Source: DASWRT01 sp036403035
GTDB taxonomy: Bacteria; Pseudomonadota; Alphaproteobacteria; ATCC43930; CGMCC-115725
NCBI GenBank assembly: GCA_036403035.1
Contig: DASWRT010000065.1
Location: 1 to 6,408 of the forward strand
Reading direction: 5' to 3'
DNA: 6,408 nt
Position 1 is the first letter of the stretch; each line of letters starts with the position of its first letter. The position numbers and the translations under genes are program-made. Under the pieces are notes generated by a model, which saw only the letters and a list, made by a program, of their open reading frames with translations, was not told where the DNA came from and ran no database searches. Shown piece after piece: positions 1-5,940 of this stretch.

Positions 1-174
1 CGCCCGCGCCGCCGCCAGCGCGCCGTCCGCGTCGAGCGCATAGGTCGCGCACAGTTTCGGCTCCCACGCCGCGATCCGCGCCAGCACCGCCTCCGTCACC
101 GCGACCGGCGACAGGTCCTTGCGCCGGTACGCAGCGACGAGATCGACGGCGGAGAGGTCGGCGAGATCGGTCAT
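1..174 (-). CDS. Amidase-signature-family hydrolase, N-terminal fragment (cut by window edge)
   Basis: The minus frame from ATG at 174 is open for 58 codons and runs off the window. The peptide begins MTDLADLSAVDLVAAYRRKD and continues with LSPVAVTEAVLARIAAWEPK, then a Tyr/Ala/Leu-rich stretch. This is the typical opening of amidase-signature enzymes (GatA and bacterial amidases): a helix ending in 'AAYR..xLSPVEVT' followed by 'vLaRI...P.lnA...l'. Such enzymes hydrolyse carboxamides in the cytoplasm with a Ser-cisSer-Lys triad, which would lie beyond the window, so activity cannot be checked. An AGGA (186-189) sits 11 nt upstream of the ATG, a weak ribosome site; no nearby in-frame alternative start was seen. 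It lies 75 bp after the last transporter gene on the same strand and is probably the next cistron of the operon, acting on the imported solute (inference). A GatA role in tRNA amidation is less likely because no gatB/gatC is adjacent, although only one side is visible. Confidence 0.75.
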   Translation of the reverse strand, partial: MTDLADLSAVDLVAAYRRKDLSPVAVTEAVLARIAAWEPKLCATYALDADGALAAARA

Positions 175-209
175 GGCAAGGCGGATCCTATGCTCGGAAT
201 GGAAAGAGC

Positions 210-242
210 AAACGCCCGGCCTGCACCGAACGGCAAGCGTTT
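210..242 (-). other. Weak imperfect hairpin in the gap between the last ATPase gene and the amidase gene
   Basis: Within the 75-bp gap 175-249, the 6-bp arms AAACGC (210-215) and GCGTTT (237-242) face each other across 21 nt, which include a further possible GCC/GGC pairing. On the transcribed strand there is no uninterrupted U-run after it, and the stem is short, so it is not a convincing intrinsic terminator. It may simply be a chance structure; transcription probably continues into the amidase gene. Apart from a weak AGGA before the amidase start, nothing else is visible in this gap. Confidence 0.2.
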
Positions 243-249
243 TCCGTCC

Positions 250-1266
250 TCATGCCGTCTCGCCCGCACGGTGGCATGCCGCGGCACGGTCGACGCCCAA
301 ACCGCGCAGGATCGGCGCCTCCGCGCGGCAGCGTTCGACCGCCAGCGGACAGCGCGGGGCGAAGGAGCAGCCGGTCGATTCCGGAGCGGCGACCGCCGGC
401 TGCGGCGCCGCCGCAGCCGTCCGACGGCGGAGCCGGCGCGGCGCGTCGAGATTCGGCTCGGCGTCAAGGAGGAGGCGCGTATAGGGGTGCAGCGGCCGGT
501 GCAGCACCTCGGAAGCGGCCCCGGTCTCGACGAAGCGCCCGCGATACATCACCGCCACCCGGTCTGCGACGTGCTCCACGACCGCGAGGTTGTGGCTGAT
601 GAACAGCAGCGCCAGCCCGTGCCGGTCGCGCAAATCGAGCAGCAGGTTGAGCACCTGCGCCTGCACCGACAGGTCGAGCGCCGAGACCGGCTCGTCGGCG
701 ACGATCAGCTTCGGCCGCGTCGCCAGCGCGCGGGCGATCGCGATGCGCTGCCGCTGCCCGCCGGAGAATTCGTGCGGGTACTTCTCGGCGTCGGCCGGCG
801 ACAGCCCGACGCCCGCCAGCGCCTCGCCGACGCGCTCGCGCCACAGCGCCCGGTTCCCCGCAGCGGCCGAGTCGAGATGCAGCGGCTCGCCGACGATGGT
901 GCGGACGCGCTGGCGCGGATCGAGCGAACCGTAGGGATCCTGAAAGACCATCTGGAAGCCGCGCCGCCGCCGCGCGAGCGCCCGCGCCGGGAGAGCCAGG
1001 AGGTCTTCGCCCTCGAACAGCACCCGTCCGCCGGTCGGCCGGTCGAGCGCCATCACCAGCCGACCGAGCGTCGACTTGCCGCAGCCGCTCTCGCCGACGA
1101 TGCCGAAGATGCTGCCCGGCGCGACCGCGAAATCGACGCCGTCGACCGCCTTCAGCACCGGACGCCCGCCGAAGAAGGAGGCGGGCCGCAGATGGTAATG
1201 CCGGGCGAGGCCGCGCACGTCGAGCAGCGGCGCCGTCGAAGCGGCGGCGGCTGCGGTCGCGCTCAT
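250..1266 (-). CDS. Peptide/nickel-type ABC importer ATP-binding protein, DppF/OppF-like
   Basis: A 338-residue cytoplasmic ATPase that drives import through the paired permeases. All ABC motifs are intact: Walker A GESGCGKST (58-66), Q-loop FQDPYGSLDPR (108-118), signature FSGGQRQR (167-174), Walker B LIVADEP (187-193), D-loop SALD (195-198) and the switch His225. The C-terminal oligopeptide extension (oligo_HPY) follows, with HPYTR at 260-264 and four cysteines (300, 306, 313, 331). 'DPYGSLDPR' and the 'FGGRPVLKAVDGVDF' lead-in are typical of the DppF/OppF half. The chosen ATG at 1266 overlaps the upstream ATPase stop as ATGA and has a strong GGAGGA (1276-1281) 9 nt upstream; the open frame extends to 1371 but has no such support there. 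The length is normal for the family. It is the last transporter gene and would pair with the upstream DppD-like subunit as a heterodimer. The substrate is unknown. Confidence 0.95.
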   Translation of the reverse strand: MSATAAAAASTAPLLDVRGLARHYHLRPASFFGGRPVLKAVDGVDFAVAPGSIFGIVGESGCGKSTLGRLVMALDRPTGGRVLFEGEDLLALPARALARRRRGFQMVFQDPYGSLDPRQRVRTIVGEPLHLDSAAAGNRALWRERVGEALAGVGLSPADAEKYPHEFSGGQRQRIAIARALATRPKLIVADEPVSALDLSVQAQVLNLLLDLRDRHGLALLFISHNLAVVEHVADRVAVMYRGRFVETGAASEVLHRPLHPYTRLLLDAEPNLDAPRRLRRRTAAAAPQPAVAAPESTGCSFAPRCPLAVERCRAEAPILRGLGVDRAAACHRAGETA

Positions 1267-2249
1267 GCCGCCAGTTCCTCCGCCCGGATGCAGCGGACGC
1301 CGTGATCCGGGCCGAACGGCGTCCGCCAGGCGGGTTCGGCGGCGCGGCAGGCGTCCGTGACGAAGGGGCACCGGGCGGCGAAGCGGCAGCCCGGCGGCAG
1401 GCGCCCGGCGGCCGGCACGGCGCCGGGGATCGTTTCCAGCCGGCCGGCGGCCGCCGCGCCGCCCCCGCCGCTCCGCCGCGGCATCGCCGCGAGCAGGCCG
1501 CGCGTGTAGGGATGCGCCGGGCGGCGCAGGACGTCGGCGGTCTCGCCCTCCTCCACCCGCGTGCCGGCGTACATGACGAGCGTCCGGTCGGCCATGTCGG
1601 AGATCACGCCGAGATCGTGGCTGATGATCATCAGCGCCATCCCGGTTTCCCGCACGAGGTCGTCGAGCAGATCGAGGATCCCGGCCTGCACCGTCACATC
1701 GAGCGCGGTCGTCGGCTCGTCGGCGATCAGCAGCGCCGGGCCGAGCGCAAGCGCGACGGCGATCGCGATGCGTTGCCGCTGCCCGCCCGACAGCTCGTGC
1801 GGATAGGCGCCGAAGCGGCGCGCCGCGTCGGGAATGCGGACGCGGTCCATCAGGCGCAGCGCCTCCGCCCGCGCCGCACGCCGGCCGACGGCGCTTCCGC
1901 GATGCCAGAGGATGCCTTCGGCGATCTGGTCGCCGACCGTCATCGCCGGGTTCAGCGCGGTCATCGGCTCCTGGAAGATCATACCGATGCGGGCGCCGCG
2001 GACACGGCAGAGCGACGCTTCGGGAAGCAAAAGGAGGTCTTGCCCGCCGAACAGGATGCGGCCGGTCGCGGACGCCGCCTGCGGCAGCAGCCCGACGGTC
2101 GCGAGCGCCAGCATCGACTTGCCGGAACCGGACTCGCCGACGATGCCGAGCGTCGCACCGGCGGCAAGCGACAGGCTCACATCGTCGACGACGGCGACGC
2201 TTCCCTGCGGCGTCGCGACCCGGACGGAGAGGTTCGCGATCTCAAGCAT
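1263..2249 (-). CDS. Peptide/nickel-type ABC importer ATP-binding protein, DppD/OppD-like
   Basis: A 328-residue cytoplasmic ATPase beginning MLEIANLSVRVATPQGSVAV. Motifs in order: Walker A GESGSGKSM (38-46), Q-loop FQEPMTALNP (92-101), signature LSGGQRQR (153-160), Walker B LLIADEP (173-179), D-loop TALD (181-184), switch His211, then the oligo_HPY extension with HPYTR (246-250) and cysteines 288, 294, 301 and 320. 'FQEPMTALNP' marks the DppD/OppD half of the pair. Walker A ends KSM rather than KST; this position is variable in DppD/OppD proteins, so activity is probably retained. A Gly/Ala-rich stretch (260-269) links the ATPase core to the cysteine tail. The ATG at 2249 shares one base with the stop of the permease gene (TGATG) and has no clear Shine-Dalgarno sequence, so translation probably depends on coupling. 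The open frame extends far upstream (to 2867), but that part is a shadow of the permease gene. It is expected to form the nucleotide-binding heterodimer with the DppF-like protein. Confidence 0.95.
   Translation of the reverse strand: MLEIANLSVRVATPQGSVAVVDDVSLSLAAGATLGIVGESGSGKSMLALATVGLLPQAASATGRILFGGQDLLLLPEASLCRVRGARIGMIFQEPMTALNPAMTVGDQIAEGILWHRGSAVGRRAARAEALRLMDRVRIPDAARRFGAYPHELSGGQRQRIAIAVALALGPALLIADEPTTALDVTVQAGILDLLDDLVRETGMALMIISHDLGVISDMADRTLVMYAGTRVEEGETADVLRRPAHPYTRGLLAAMPRRSGGGGAAAAGRLETIPGAVPAAGRLPPGCRFAARCPFVTDACRAAEPAWRTPFGPDHGVRCIRAEELAA
1276..1281 (-). promoter_or_regulatory. Ribosome binding site of the DppF-like gene
   Basis: GGAGGA on the minus strand, 9 nt before the ATG at 1266 and inside the 3' end of the preceding ATPase gene. 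It decides the start codon in favour of 1266 over the longer open frame beginning at 1371. Confidence 0.7.
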
Positions 2250-3082
2250 CACCGGCGCTGCCGCCGCAGCTTCGGATCGATCAGGTCGCGCAGCCCGTCG
2301 CCCATGAGGTTGAGGCCGAGCACCGCGAGCGCGATGGCGACGCCCGGCACGATCGCGAGGTGCGGCGCCTGACCGAGATAGGTCTGGGCGTCGTTGAGCA
2401 TCCGCCCCCAGCTCGGCGCGGGCGGGGCCGGGCCGAGTCCGAGGAAGCTCAACCCCGCCTCGGTCAGCACGGCCAGCGCGAGCTGGATCGTCGCCTGCAC
2501 GACGAGACCGCCCGCGATGTTCGGCAGCACGTGCTGGACCGTGATGAGCGCCGGCCCCTTGCCCGCCGCCCGCGCCGCCAGGATGTAGTCGCGCGCCCAC
2601 ACCTGGAGCGCCGCGCCGCGCGCGATGCGGGCGAAGACGGGGACGGTGAACACGCCGATCGCCAGGATCGCGGTCGTCGCGCCGCCGCCGAGCAGCGCGC
2701 CGATCATGATCGCCGAGATCACGGCGGGAAAGGCGAAGACCACGTCGGCGGCACGCATCGCCGCCTCCTCGAACAAACCGCGCTGCGCCGCCGCGGCGCA
2801 GCCGAGCGCCACGCCGAGGGCGAGCCCGAGCAGCACCGAGACGAAGGCGATAGAGAGCGAGTTCCATGCGCCCGCCATCAGCATCGACAGCAGGTCGCGC
2901 CCGAAATGGTCCGTGCCGAGCAGCCCGGCCTGGAGCGGCGGCTTCAGCCGCAGCGCGACCCGCACCCGCGTCGGCGATTCCGGCGTCCAGAAACGCGACA
3001 ACACGGCGACCGCGACGAAGAAGCCGGTCAGCGCCCCGCCGACCAGCAGCGTCGGCGGAAATCCCCTCGCCGGCTCTCTCAC
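2249..3082 (-). CDS. Peptide/nickel-type ABC importer permease, DppC-like
   Basis: A 277-residue inner-membrane permease starting at GTG 3082 (fMet-REPARGFPPTLLVGG). About six hydrophobic segments are visible, roughly 11-29, 74-99, 114-133, 135-150, 189-212 and 241-260. The periplasmic loop carries LGTDHFGRD (55-63), the hallmark of the DppC family. The cytoplasmic coupling loop reads ARIARGAALQV...DYILAARAAGKG, followed by HVLPN (184-188), which docks onto the ATPases. The C-terminus GDGLRDLIDPKLR is standard. The GTG overlaps the preceding permease stop as GTGA and has GGGGA (3088-3092) 5 nt upstream. The same frame stays open to 4168, but everything before the GTG is a shadow of the DppB-like gene, and the family length of about 275-300 residues fits only the short form. 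It partners with the DppB-like subunit to form the translocation pore. Confidence 0.93.
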   Translation of the reverse strand: MREPARGFPPTLLVGGALTGFFVAVAVLSRFWTPESPTRVRVALRLKPPLQAGLLGTDHFGRDLLSMLMAGAWNSLSIAFVSVLLGLALGVALGCAAAAQRGLFEEAAMRAADVVFAFPAVISAIMIGALLGGGATTAILAIGVFTVPVFARIARGAALQVWARDYILAARAAGKGPALITVQHVLPNIAGGLVVQATIQLALAVLTEAGLSFLGLGPAPPAPSWGRMLNDAQTYLGQAPHLAIVPGVAIALAVLGLNLMGDGLRDLIDPKLRRQRR

Positions 3083-4026
3083 GACCGTCCCCGCAGGCGC
3101 GGATCGAGCGCGAGATAGGCGAGGTCGACGGCGAAATTGACGACGATCACCAGCGCGGCGAACAGCAGCACCACGTCCTTGATGACGACGAGGTCGCGCT
3201 GCGCCAGCGCCTGCCACGCGAGCCGGCCGAGCCCCGGCAGGCTGAAGACGTTCTCGACCAGCACCGCTCCGGCGACGAGGAAGGAGAATTGCAGGCCGAG
3301 GATCGTGACGATCGGGATCAGCGCGTTCGGCACGACATGGCGGCGGAGCGCCGCGCCGCGCGTCAGGCCCTTGGCGCGGGCGGTGCGGACGAAATCCTCG
3401 CCCAGCACGTCGAGCACGGCGGCGCGCGCGACGCGCGCCATGACCGCCGATTGCGGCACGCCGAGCGCAAACGCCGGCAGCAGCAGCGCCTTCAGCGCCG
3501 GGCCGACGCCCGCCGACCAGCCGGGGAAGCCGCCGGCGGCGAACCAGCGCAGCGAGGTCGAGAACAGCAGGATCAGCAGCAGCCCGAGCCAGAAGTTCGG
3601 CACGGCGACGCCGAGCTGCGCGAACACCATCACCGCCCGGTCGACGAACCGGTCGCGGTTCGCCGCCGCCGCAATGCCGAGCGGCAGCGCGACCGCGGTC
3701 GAGATCATGATCGCCAGCACGGCGAGCGGCACCGTGATCGCCAACCGGTCCGCGACGAGGCCGCCGACCGGCACGCCGTAGGTGGTCGAGGTCCCGAGAT
3801 CGCCCGTCAACGCGCCCCCGACCCAATCCAGGTAGCGCTCCGGCGCCGGCCGGTCGAGGCCGAGCTTTTGCCGCAGCGCCGCCAGCGTGTCCTCGCGCGC
3901 CGAGGTGCCGAGCATCACCGATGCCGGATCGCCCGGCAGCACTTCCATGATCAGGAAGATCGCGAGCGACGCCGCGAGCAGCGTCGCGGCGAGCGAGACG
4001 ACCCGCCCGGCGATCAGGCGGAGCAT
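3079..4026 (-). CDS. Peptide/nickel-type ABC importer permease, DppB-like
   Basis: A 315-residue inner-membrane permease beginning MLRLIAGRVVSLAATLLAAS. Family features: first membrane helix at about 9-29, immediately followed by PGDP (31-34); LGLDRPAPERYLDWV (55-69) and GDLGTS (75-80); further hydrophobic segments around 97-122, 133-156, 177-197, 235-260 and 283-305; a coupling loop EDFVRTARAKGLTRGAALRRHVVPNAL (210-236); then VENVFSLPGLGRL (257-269) and the DPRLRG end. These match DppB/OppB along the whole length. The ATG at 4026 is preferred because GGAGG (4031-4035) lies 4 nt upstream. An in-frame ATG at 4047 would add seven residues (MRARGGH) and is less typical of the family, but cannot be excluded. 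The gene is the second of the operon, after a 205-bp gap containing paired palindromes, and its stop overlaps the next permease start. Confidence 0.94.
   Translation of the reverse strand: MLRLIAGRVVSLAATLLAASLAIFLIMEVLPGDPASVMLGTSAREDTLAALRQKLGLDRPAPERYLDWVGGALTGDLGTSTTYGVPVGGLVADRLAITVPLAVLAIMISTAVALPLGIAAAANRDRFVDRAVMVFAQLGVAVPNFWLGLLLILLFSTSLRWFAAGGFPGWSAGVGPALKALLLPAFALGVPQSAVMARVARAAVLDVLGEDFVRTARAKGLTRGAALRRHVVPNALIPIVTILGLQFSFLVAGAVLVENVFSLPGLGRLAWQALAQRDLVVIKDVVLLFAALVIVVNFAVDLAYLALDPRLRGRS
3088..3092 (-). promoter_or_regulatory. Ribosome binding site supporting the GTG start of the DppC-like gene
   Basis: GGGGA on the minus strand, 5 nt before the GTG at 3082. It is a moderate Shine-Dalgarno match. 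Together with the GTGA overlap it selects the 277-residue form over the much longer open frame. Confidence 0.5.
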
Positions 4027-4030
4027 GTGA

Positions 4031-4035
4031 CCTCC
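4031..4035 (-). promoter_or_regulatory. Ribosome binding site of the DppB-like gene
   Basis: GGAGG within a purine-rich run on the minus strand, 4 nt before the ATG at 4026. It favours this start over the in-frame ATG at 4047. The nearest palindrome arm ends 23 nt upstream of this site, so folding of the repeat need not mask it. Confidence 0.6.
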
Positions 4036-4058
4036 CCTCGCCCGCATCGCTCATTTCC

Positions 4059-4094
4059 CCCTCTCCCGCTTGCGGGAGAGGGTCGGGGTGAGGG
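4059..4094 (-). repeat. REP-like palindromic repeat, copy A
   Basis: A 36-bp unit with an 11-bp perfect stem: CCCTCTCCCGC (4059-4069), TT, GCGGGAGAGGG (4072-4082), then the tail TCGGGGTGAGGG (4083-4094). It is an inverted copy of the unit at 4144-4179, differing at two adjacent tail positions. Units of this form (CCCTCACCCC...CCCTCTCCCGCAAGCGGGAGAGGG) are recalled as widespread intergenic repeats in proteobacterial genomes. On the operon transcript it lies 3' of copy B and ends 32 nt before the DppB-like start codon. Confidence 0.85.
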
Positions 4095-4143
4095 CCGGCA
4101 TCCAATGAGCGCCAACCGAGGTCGTCGATAGAAGAAGAAAGTT

Positions 4144-4179
4144 CCCTCACCCCTGCCCTCTCCCGCAAGCGGGAGAGGG
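4144..4179 (+). repeat. REP-like palindromic repeat, copy B
   Basis: A 36-bp unit in the opposite orientation to copy A: tail CCCTCACCCCTG (4144-4155), then stem CCCTCTCCCGC (4156-4166), AA, GCGGGAGAGGG (4169-4179). It begins 52 bp past the binding-protein stop codon in the direction of transcription. No U-run follows the hairpin on the minus strand, so it is not a classic intrinsic terminator. More likely it stabilises the upstream mRNA end or partly attenuates transcription (inference from REP elements generally). Confidence 0.85.
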
Positions 4180-4231
4180 AGCACTGCTGCTTGCAGGTCG
4201 TACAGTTCCGCCGAACTCGTTAGCCCAACCC

Positions 4232-5740
4232 TCATTCCGTCCAGTAAACCTCGGTCACGTCGTTCGACGGGATCGGCGCGTTCTCCCACAGGCCCTGGAG
4301 CTTCGCGTTCCAGACGCCGAGCTTCGGCAGCACGAAGAGATAGAGGGCCGGCACGTCCTCCGCGAGCATGCGCTGCGCGTCGCCGTAGAGCGCGGCGCGC
4401 TTCCGGTCGTCGACGGTACGTTCCGCCTCGGTCATCGTCGCCTTGAACTTGTCGTTCTTGTAGTTGAAGTAGTACTTGTCGCGGGCATAGATCCCGATGT
4501 CCAACGGCTCGGCATGGGCGACGATCGTCATGTCGTAGTCGGTGTTCTTCATCACCTCGTCGACCCATTTCGCCGGAAACTCGGTCGGCACGATCTTCAG
4601 GTCGACGCCGACATCGGCGAACATCGCCGCGAGCAGTTCGGCGGAGCGGCTGGCATAGGCCATCTGCGGCGCCTTGATCGTGAAGCTCAGACCGTTTCCA
4701 TAGCCCGCCGCCGCCAGCTCGGCCTTCGCCTTCGCCGGGTCGTAGGGCAGCACGCCTGATGTGTCGACATAGCCCGGATCGTTCGGCGAATAGTGGCTGC
4801 CGATCGGCGTGCCGTAGCCGGAATAGGCCGCCTCGATCAGCGCCTTGCGGTCGACCGCCTGCATCAGCGCGCGGCGCACGCGGATATCGTCGAACGGCTT
4901 CCGCGCGTTGTTCATCCCGGCGACGACCTTGCTCTCGGTCGCGCCGACGACGGCCTTGAAGCGCGGATCCTTCTGAAACTCGCCGAACAGTTCGGGCGCG
5001 GAAAAGAACGGCACGGCGTCGATGTCGCCGGCACGCAGCGCGGCGGTCTGCGCCTGCGGGTCGCCGATGAAGCGGAAGGTCACGCTGTCGAGCTTGACCT
5101 TGTCCTTCTGCCAGTAGTCGGGGTTGCGGACCAGCTCGACGCGGTCGCCGCGGACCCACTGCTTGAACTTGAACGGACCGGTGCCGACCGGGTTCGTCTT
5201 GTTGTCGGCCACGGCCTTCGGCGACACCATCACGGCGTCGCCCCAGGTCAGGAAATACAGGAAATTGCCGAAGGGGTGCTTCAGCCTGACGATCGCGGTC
5301 TCGGGGTCCGGCGTTTCGATCGAGTCGATCGGCTCGAAGATCTGCTTCTGCGCGTTGGTCGAGTCCGGCGCGCGCGCGCGGTCGAAGGCGAACTTCACGG
5401 TCGCCGAGCTGAACGGCTCGCCGTCATGGAACGTGACGCCCTGCTGCAACTTGAACGTGTAGACGAGCCCGTCCGGCGAAATCGTCCAGCTCTTCGCCAG
5501 CAGCGGCTGCACGTGCCCGTCGCGGTCGAGCCTGACCAGCCCCTCGTAGAGGTTCACCCAGGTCACTTCGCGGATCGCGACCGGCGCGGCGATGGTCGGG
5601 TCGAGGCCCGCCGGCTCGACCGGATGGCCAAGCACGAGCGAGGTCTTGGCCGCCGCGACGGCCGGATGCGGCGCGACGGCCGCCGCCGCTAAGGCTGCCG
5701 CCATCGTCAGGACCGCAGAAAGTGCCGTTCTCGTCAGCAT
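4232..5740 (-). CDS. Periplasmic solute-binding protein of a peptide/nickel-type ABC importer (family 5)
   Basis: A 502-residue binding protein that captures the solute in the periplasm and delivers it to the permease pair. It starts with a Sec signal peptide, MLTRTALSAVLTMAAALAAA, with a likely cleavage near residues 29-32 after the AVA/AAA run. There is no lipobox cysteine, so it should be soluble. Family 5 features: 'LYEGLVRLDRDGHVQPLLAKSW' (64-85), 'YTFKLQQGVTFHDGEPFSSATVKFAFDRA' (94-122), 'GTGPFKFKQW' (187-196) with 'NPDYW' (206-210), 'VRRALMQAVDRKALIEAAYSGYG' (288-310) and 'YDPAKAKAELAAAGY' (333-347). No cysteine was seen. The ATG at 5740 has AAGGGA (5746-5751) 5 nt upstream and begins the signal peptide; the open frame continues to 5959, but that extension is proline/arginine-rich non-coding sequence. 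It is the first gene of the operon. Ligand could be di- or oligopeptides or another amide compound; motifs alone do not decide. Confidence 0.95.
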   Translation of the reverse strand: MLTRTALSAVLTMAAALAAAAVAPHPAVAAAKTSLVLGHPVEPAGLDPTIAAPVAIREVTWVNLYEGLVRLDRDGHVQPLLAKSWTISPDGLVYTFKLQQGVTFHDGEPFSSATVKFAFDRARAPDSTNAQKQIFEPIDSIETPDPETAIVRLKHPFGNFLYFLTWGDAVMVSPKAVADNKTNPVGTGPFKFKQWVRGDRVELVRNPDYWQKDKVKLDSVTFRFIGDPQAQTAALRAGDIDAVPFFSAPELFGEFQKDPRFKAVVGATESKVVAGMNNARKPFDDIRVRRALMQAVDRKALIEAAYSGYGTPIGSHYSPNDPGYVDTSGVLPYDPAKAKAELAAAGYGNGLSFTIKAPQMAYASRSAELLAAMFADVGVDLKIVPTEFPAKWVDEVMKNTDYDMTIVAHAEPLDIGIYARDKYYFNYKNDKFKATMTEAERTVDDRKRAALYGDAQRMLAEDVPALYLFVLPKLGVWNAKLQGLWENAPIPSNDVTEVYWTE

Positions 5741-5940
5741 CTTCTTCCCTTCTCCCTGAGCATGGAAGCCGCATCCCTCCCATGACGGAGCCGCCCGAAA
5801 GCTAGCATAAGCGCCGCGCCCGACGGGGAAAATGATCGGCGCCGGCCGCGCCCGGCCGGGGCGACGCGGCGGGCCGGCGACGATTTCGCACTCCGGGCGT
5901 TTACGTCTGGCCGCCTGCAACGAGCAGATGATTGCGAGAC
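5741..5940. promoter_or_regulatory. Divergent intergenic region between the transporter operon and a membrane protein gene
   Basis: 200 bp that must carry the start signals of both flanking genes. Visible elements are: the Shine-Dalgarno sequence of the binding-protein gene (5746-5751); short CATGG/CCATG arms (5761-5765 and 5780-5784) in its leader; a GC-only palindrome with arms CCGGCC (5842-5847) and GGCCGG (5854-5859); and, nearer the plus-strand gene, nested arms CGTCT (5904-5908)/AGACG (5937-5941) and GCAA (5917-5920)/TTGC (5932-5935). None matches a regulator site I can name, and arms this short are expected by chance in such GC-rich DNA. Confidence 0.4.
5804..5832 (-). promoter_or_regulatory. 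Candidate sigma-70-type promoter of the transporter operon
   Basis: On the minus strand TTTTCC (5827-5832) and TATGCT (5804-5809) are separated by exactly 17 nt. The -10 element is a fair match (4 of 6 to TATAAT) and the -35 element is weak. Initiation near 5797 would give a leader of about 57 nt before the ATG at 5740. It is the best-looking pair among otherwise GC-rich sequence, but this is visual matching only. Confidence 0.3.

Larger units (their letters stand above)
4059..4179. repeat. Inverted pair of REP-like units (BIME-like composite)
   Basis: Copies A and B face each other across a 49-bp spacer (4095-4143). Each can fold alone into an 11-bp hairpin, or the two can pair with one another into a stem of 36 bp with two mismatches. 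The spacer shows no recognisable gene or motif. The pair fills most of the 205-bp gap between the binding-protein and permease genes (4027-4231); the rest of that gap holds only the DppB-like ribosome site and very short chance hairpins. No transposase of the REP-associated (RAYT) kind is in this window. Confidence 0.75.

Noticed and set aside
38..46. Walker A ending KSM in the DppD-like ATPase (residues 38-46 of that protein) as an inactivating change
   Set aside because: The residue after KS is variable in DppD/OppD proteins; the Lys and Ser that bind phosphate and magnesium are present. The coordinates here are residue numbers; the codons lie near 2138-2112.
190..4131. Near-continuous long plus-strand open frames opposite the operon (190-1305, 1302-2372, 2360-3118, 2866-4131)
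   Set aside because: Their products are dominated by Arg, Pro, Gly, Gln and Asp/Glu, with no domain. They arise from the low stop frequency opposite GC-rich codons, and the minus-strand genes have complete, recognisable motifs.
2249..4168. A 639-residue minus frame that might suggest a fused permease
   Set aside because: Only the last 277 residues look like a permease. The rest is an out-of-frame reading of the DppB-like gene and the repeat, and the GTG at 3082 has a ribosome site and a GTGA overlap.
4059..4179. Palindromes read as a bidirectional intrinsic terminator
   Set aside because: No T-run follows either hairpin on either strand, and the downstream genes plainly continue the same transporter operon.
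4014..5159. A 381-residue minus frame overlapping the binding-protein gene and the repeats
   Set aside because: Shadow frame of the binding-protein gene; its end merely translates the palindromic repeats into a Pro/Gly/Glu-rich tail.
4793..5692. Plus-strand 299-residue open frame opposite the binding-protein gene
   Set aside because: Arg/Val/Asp-rich with no family resemblance. The opposite strand encodes an intact family 5 binding protein over the same bases.
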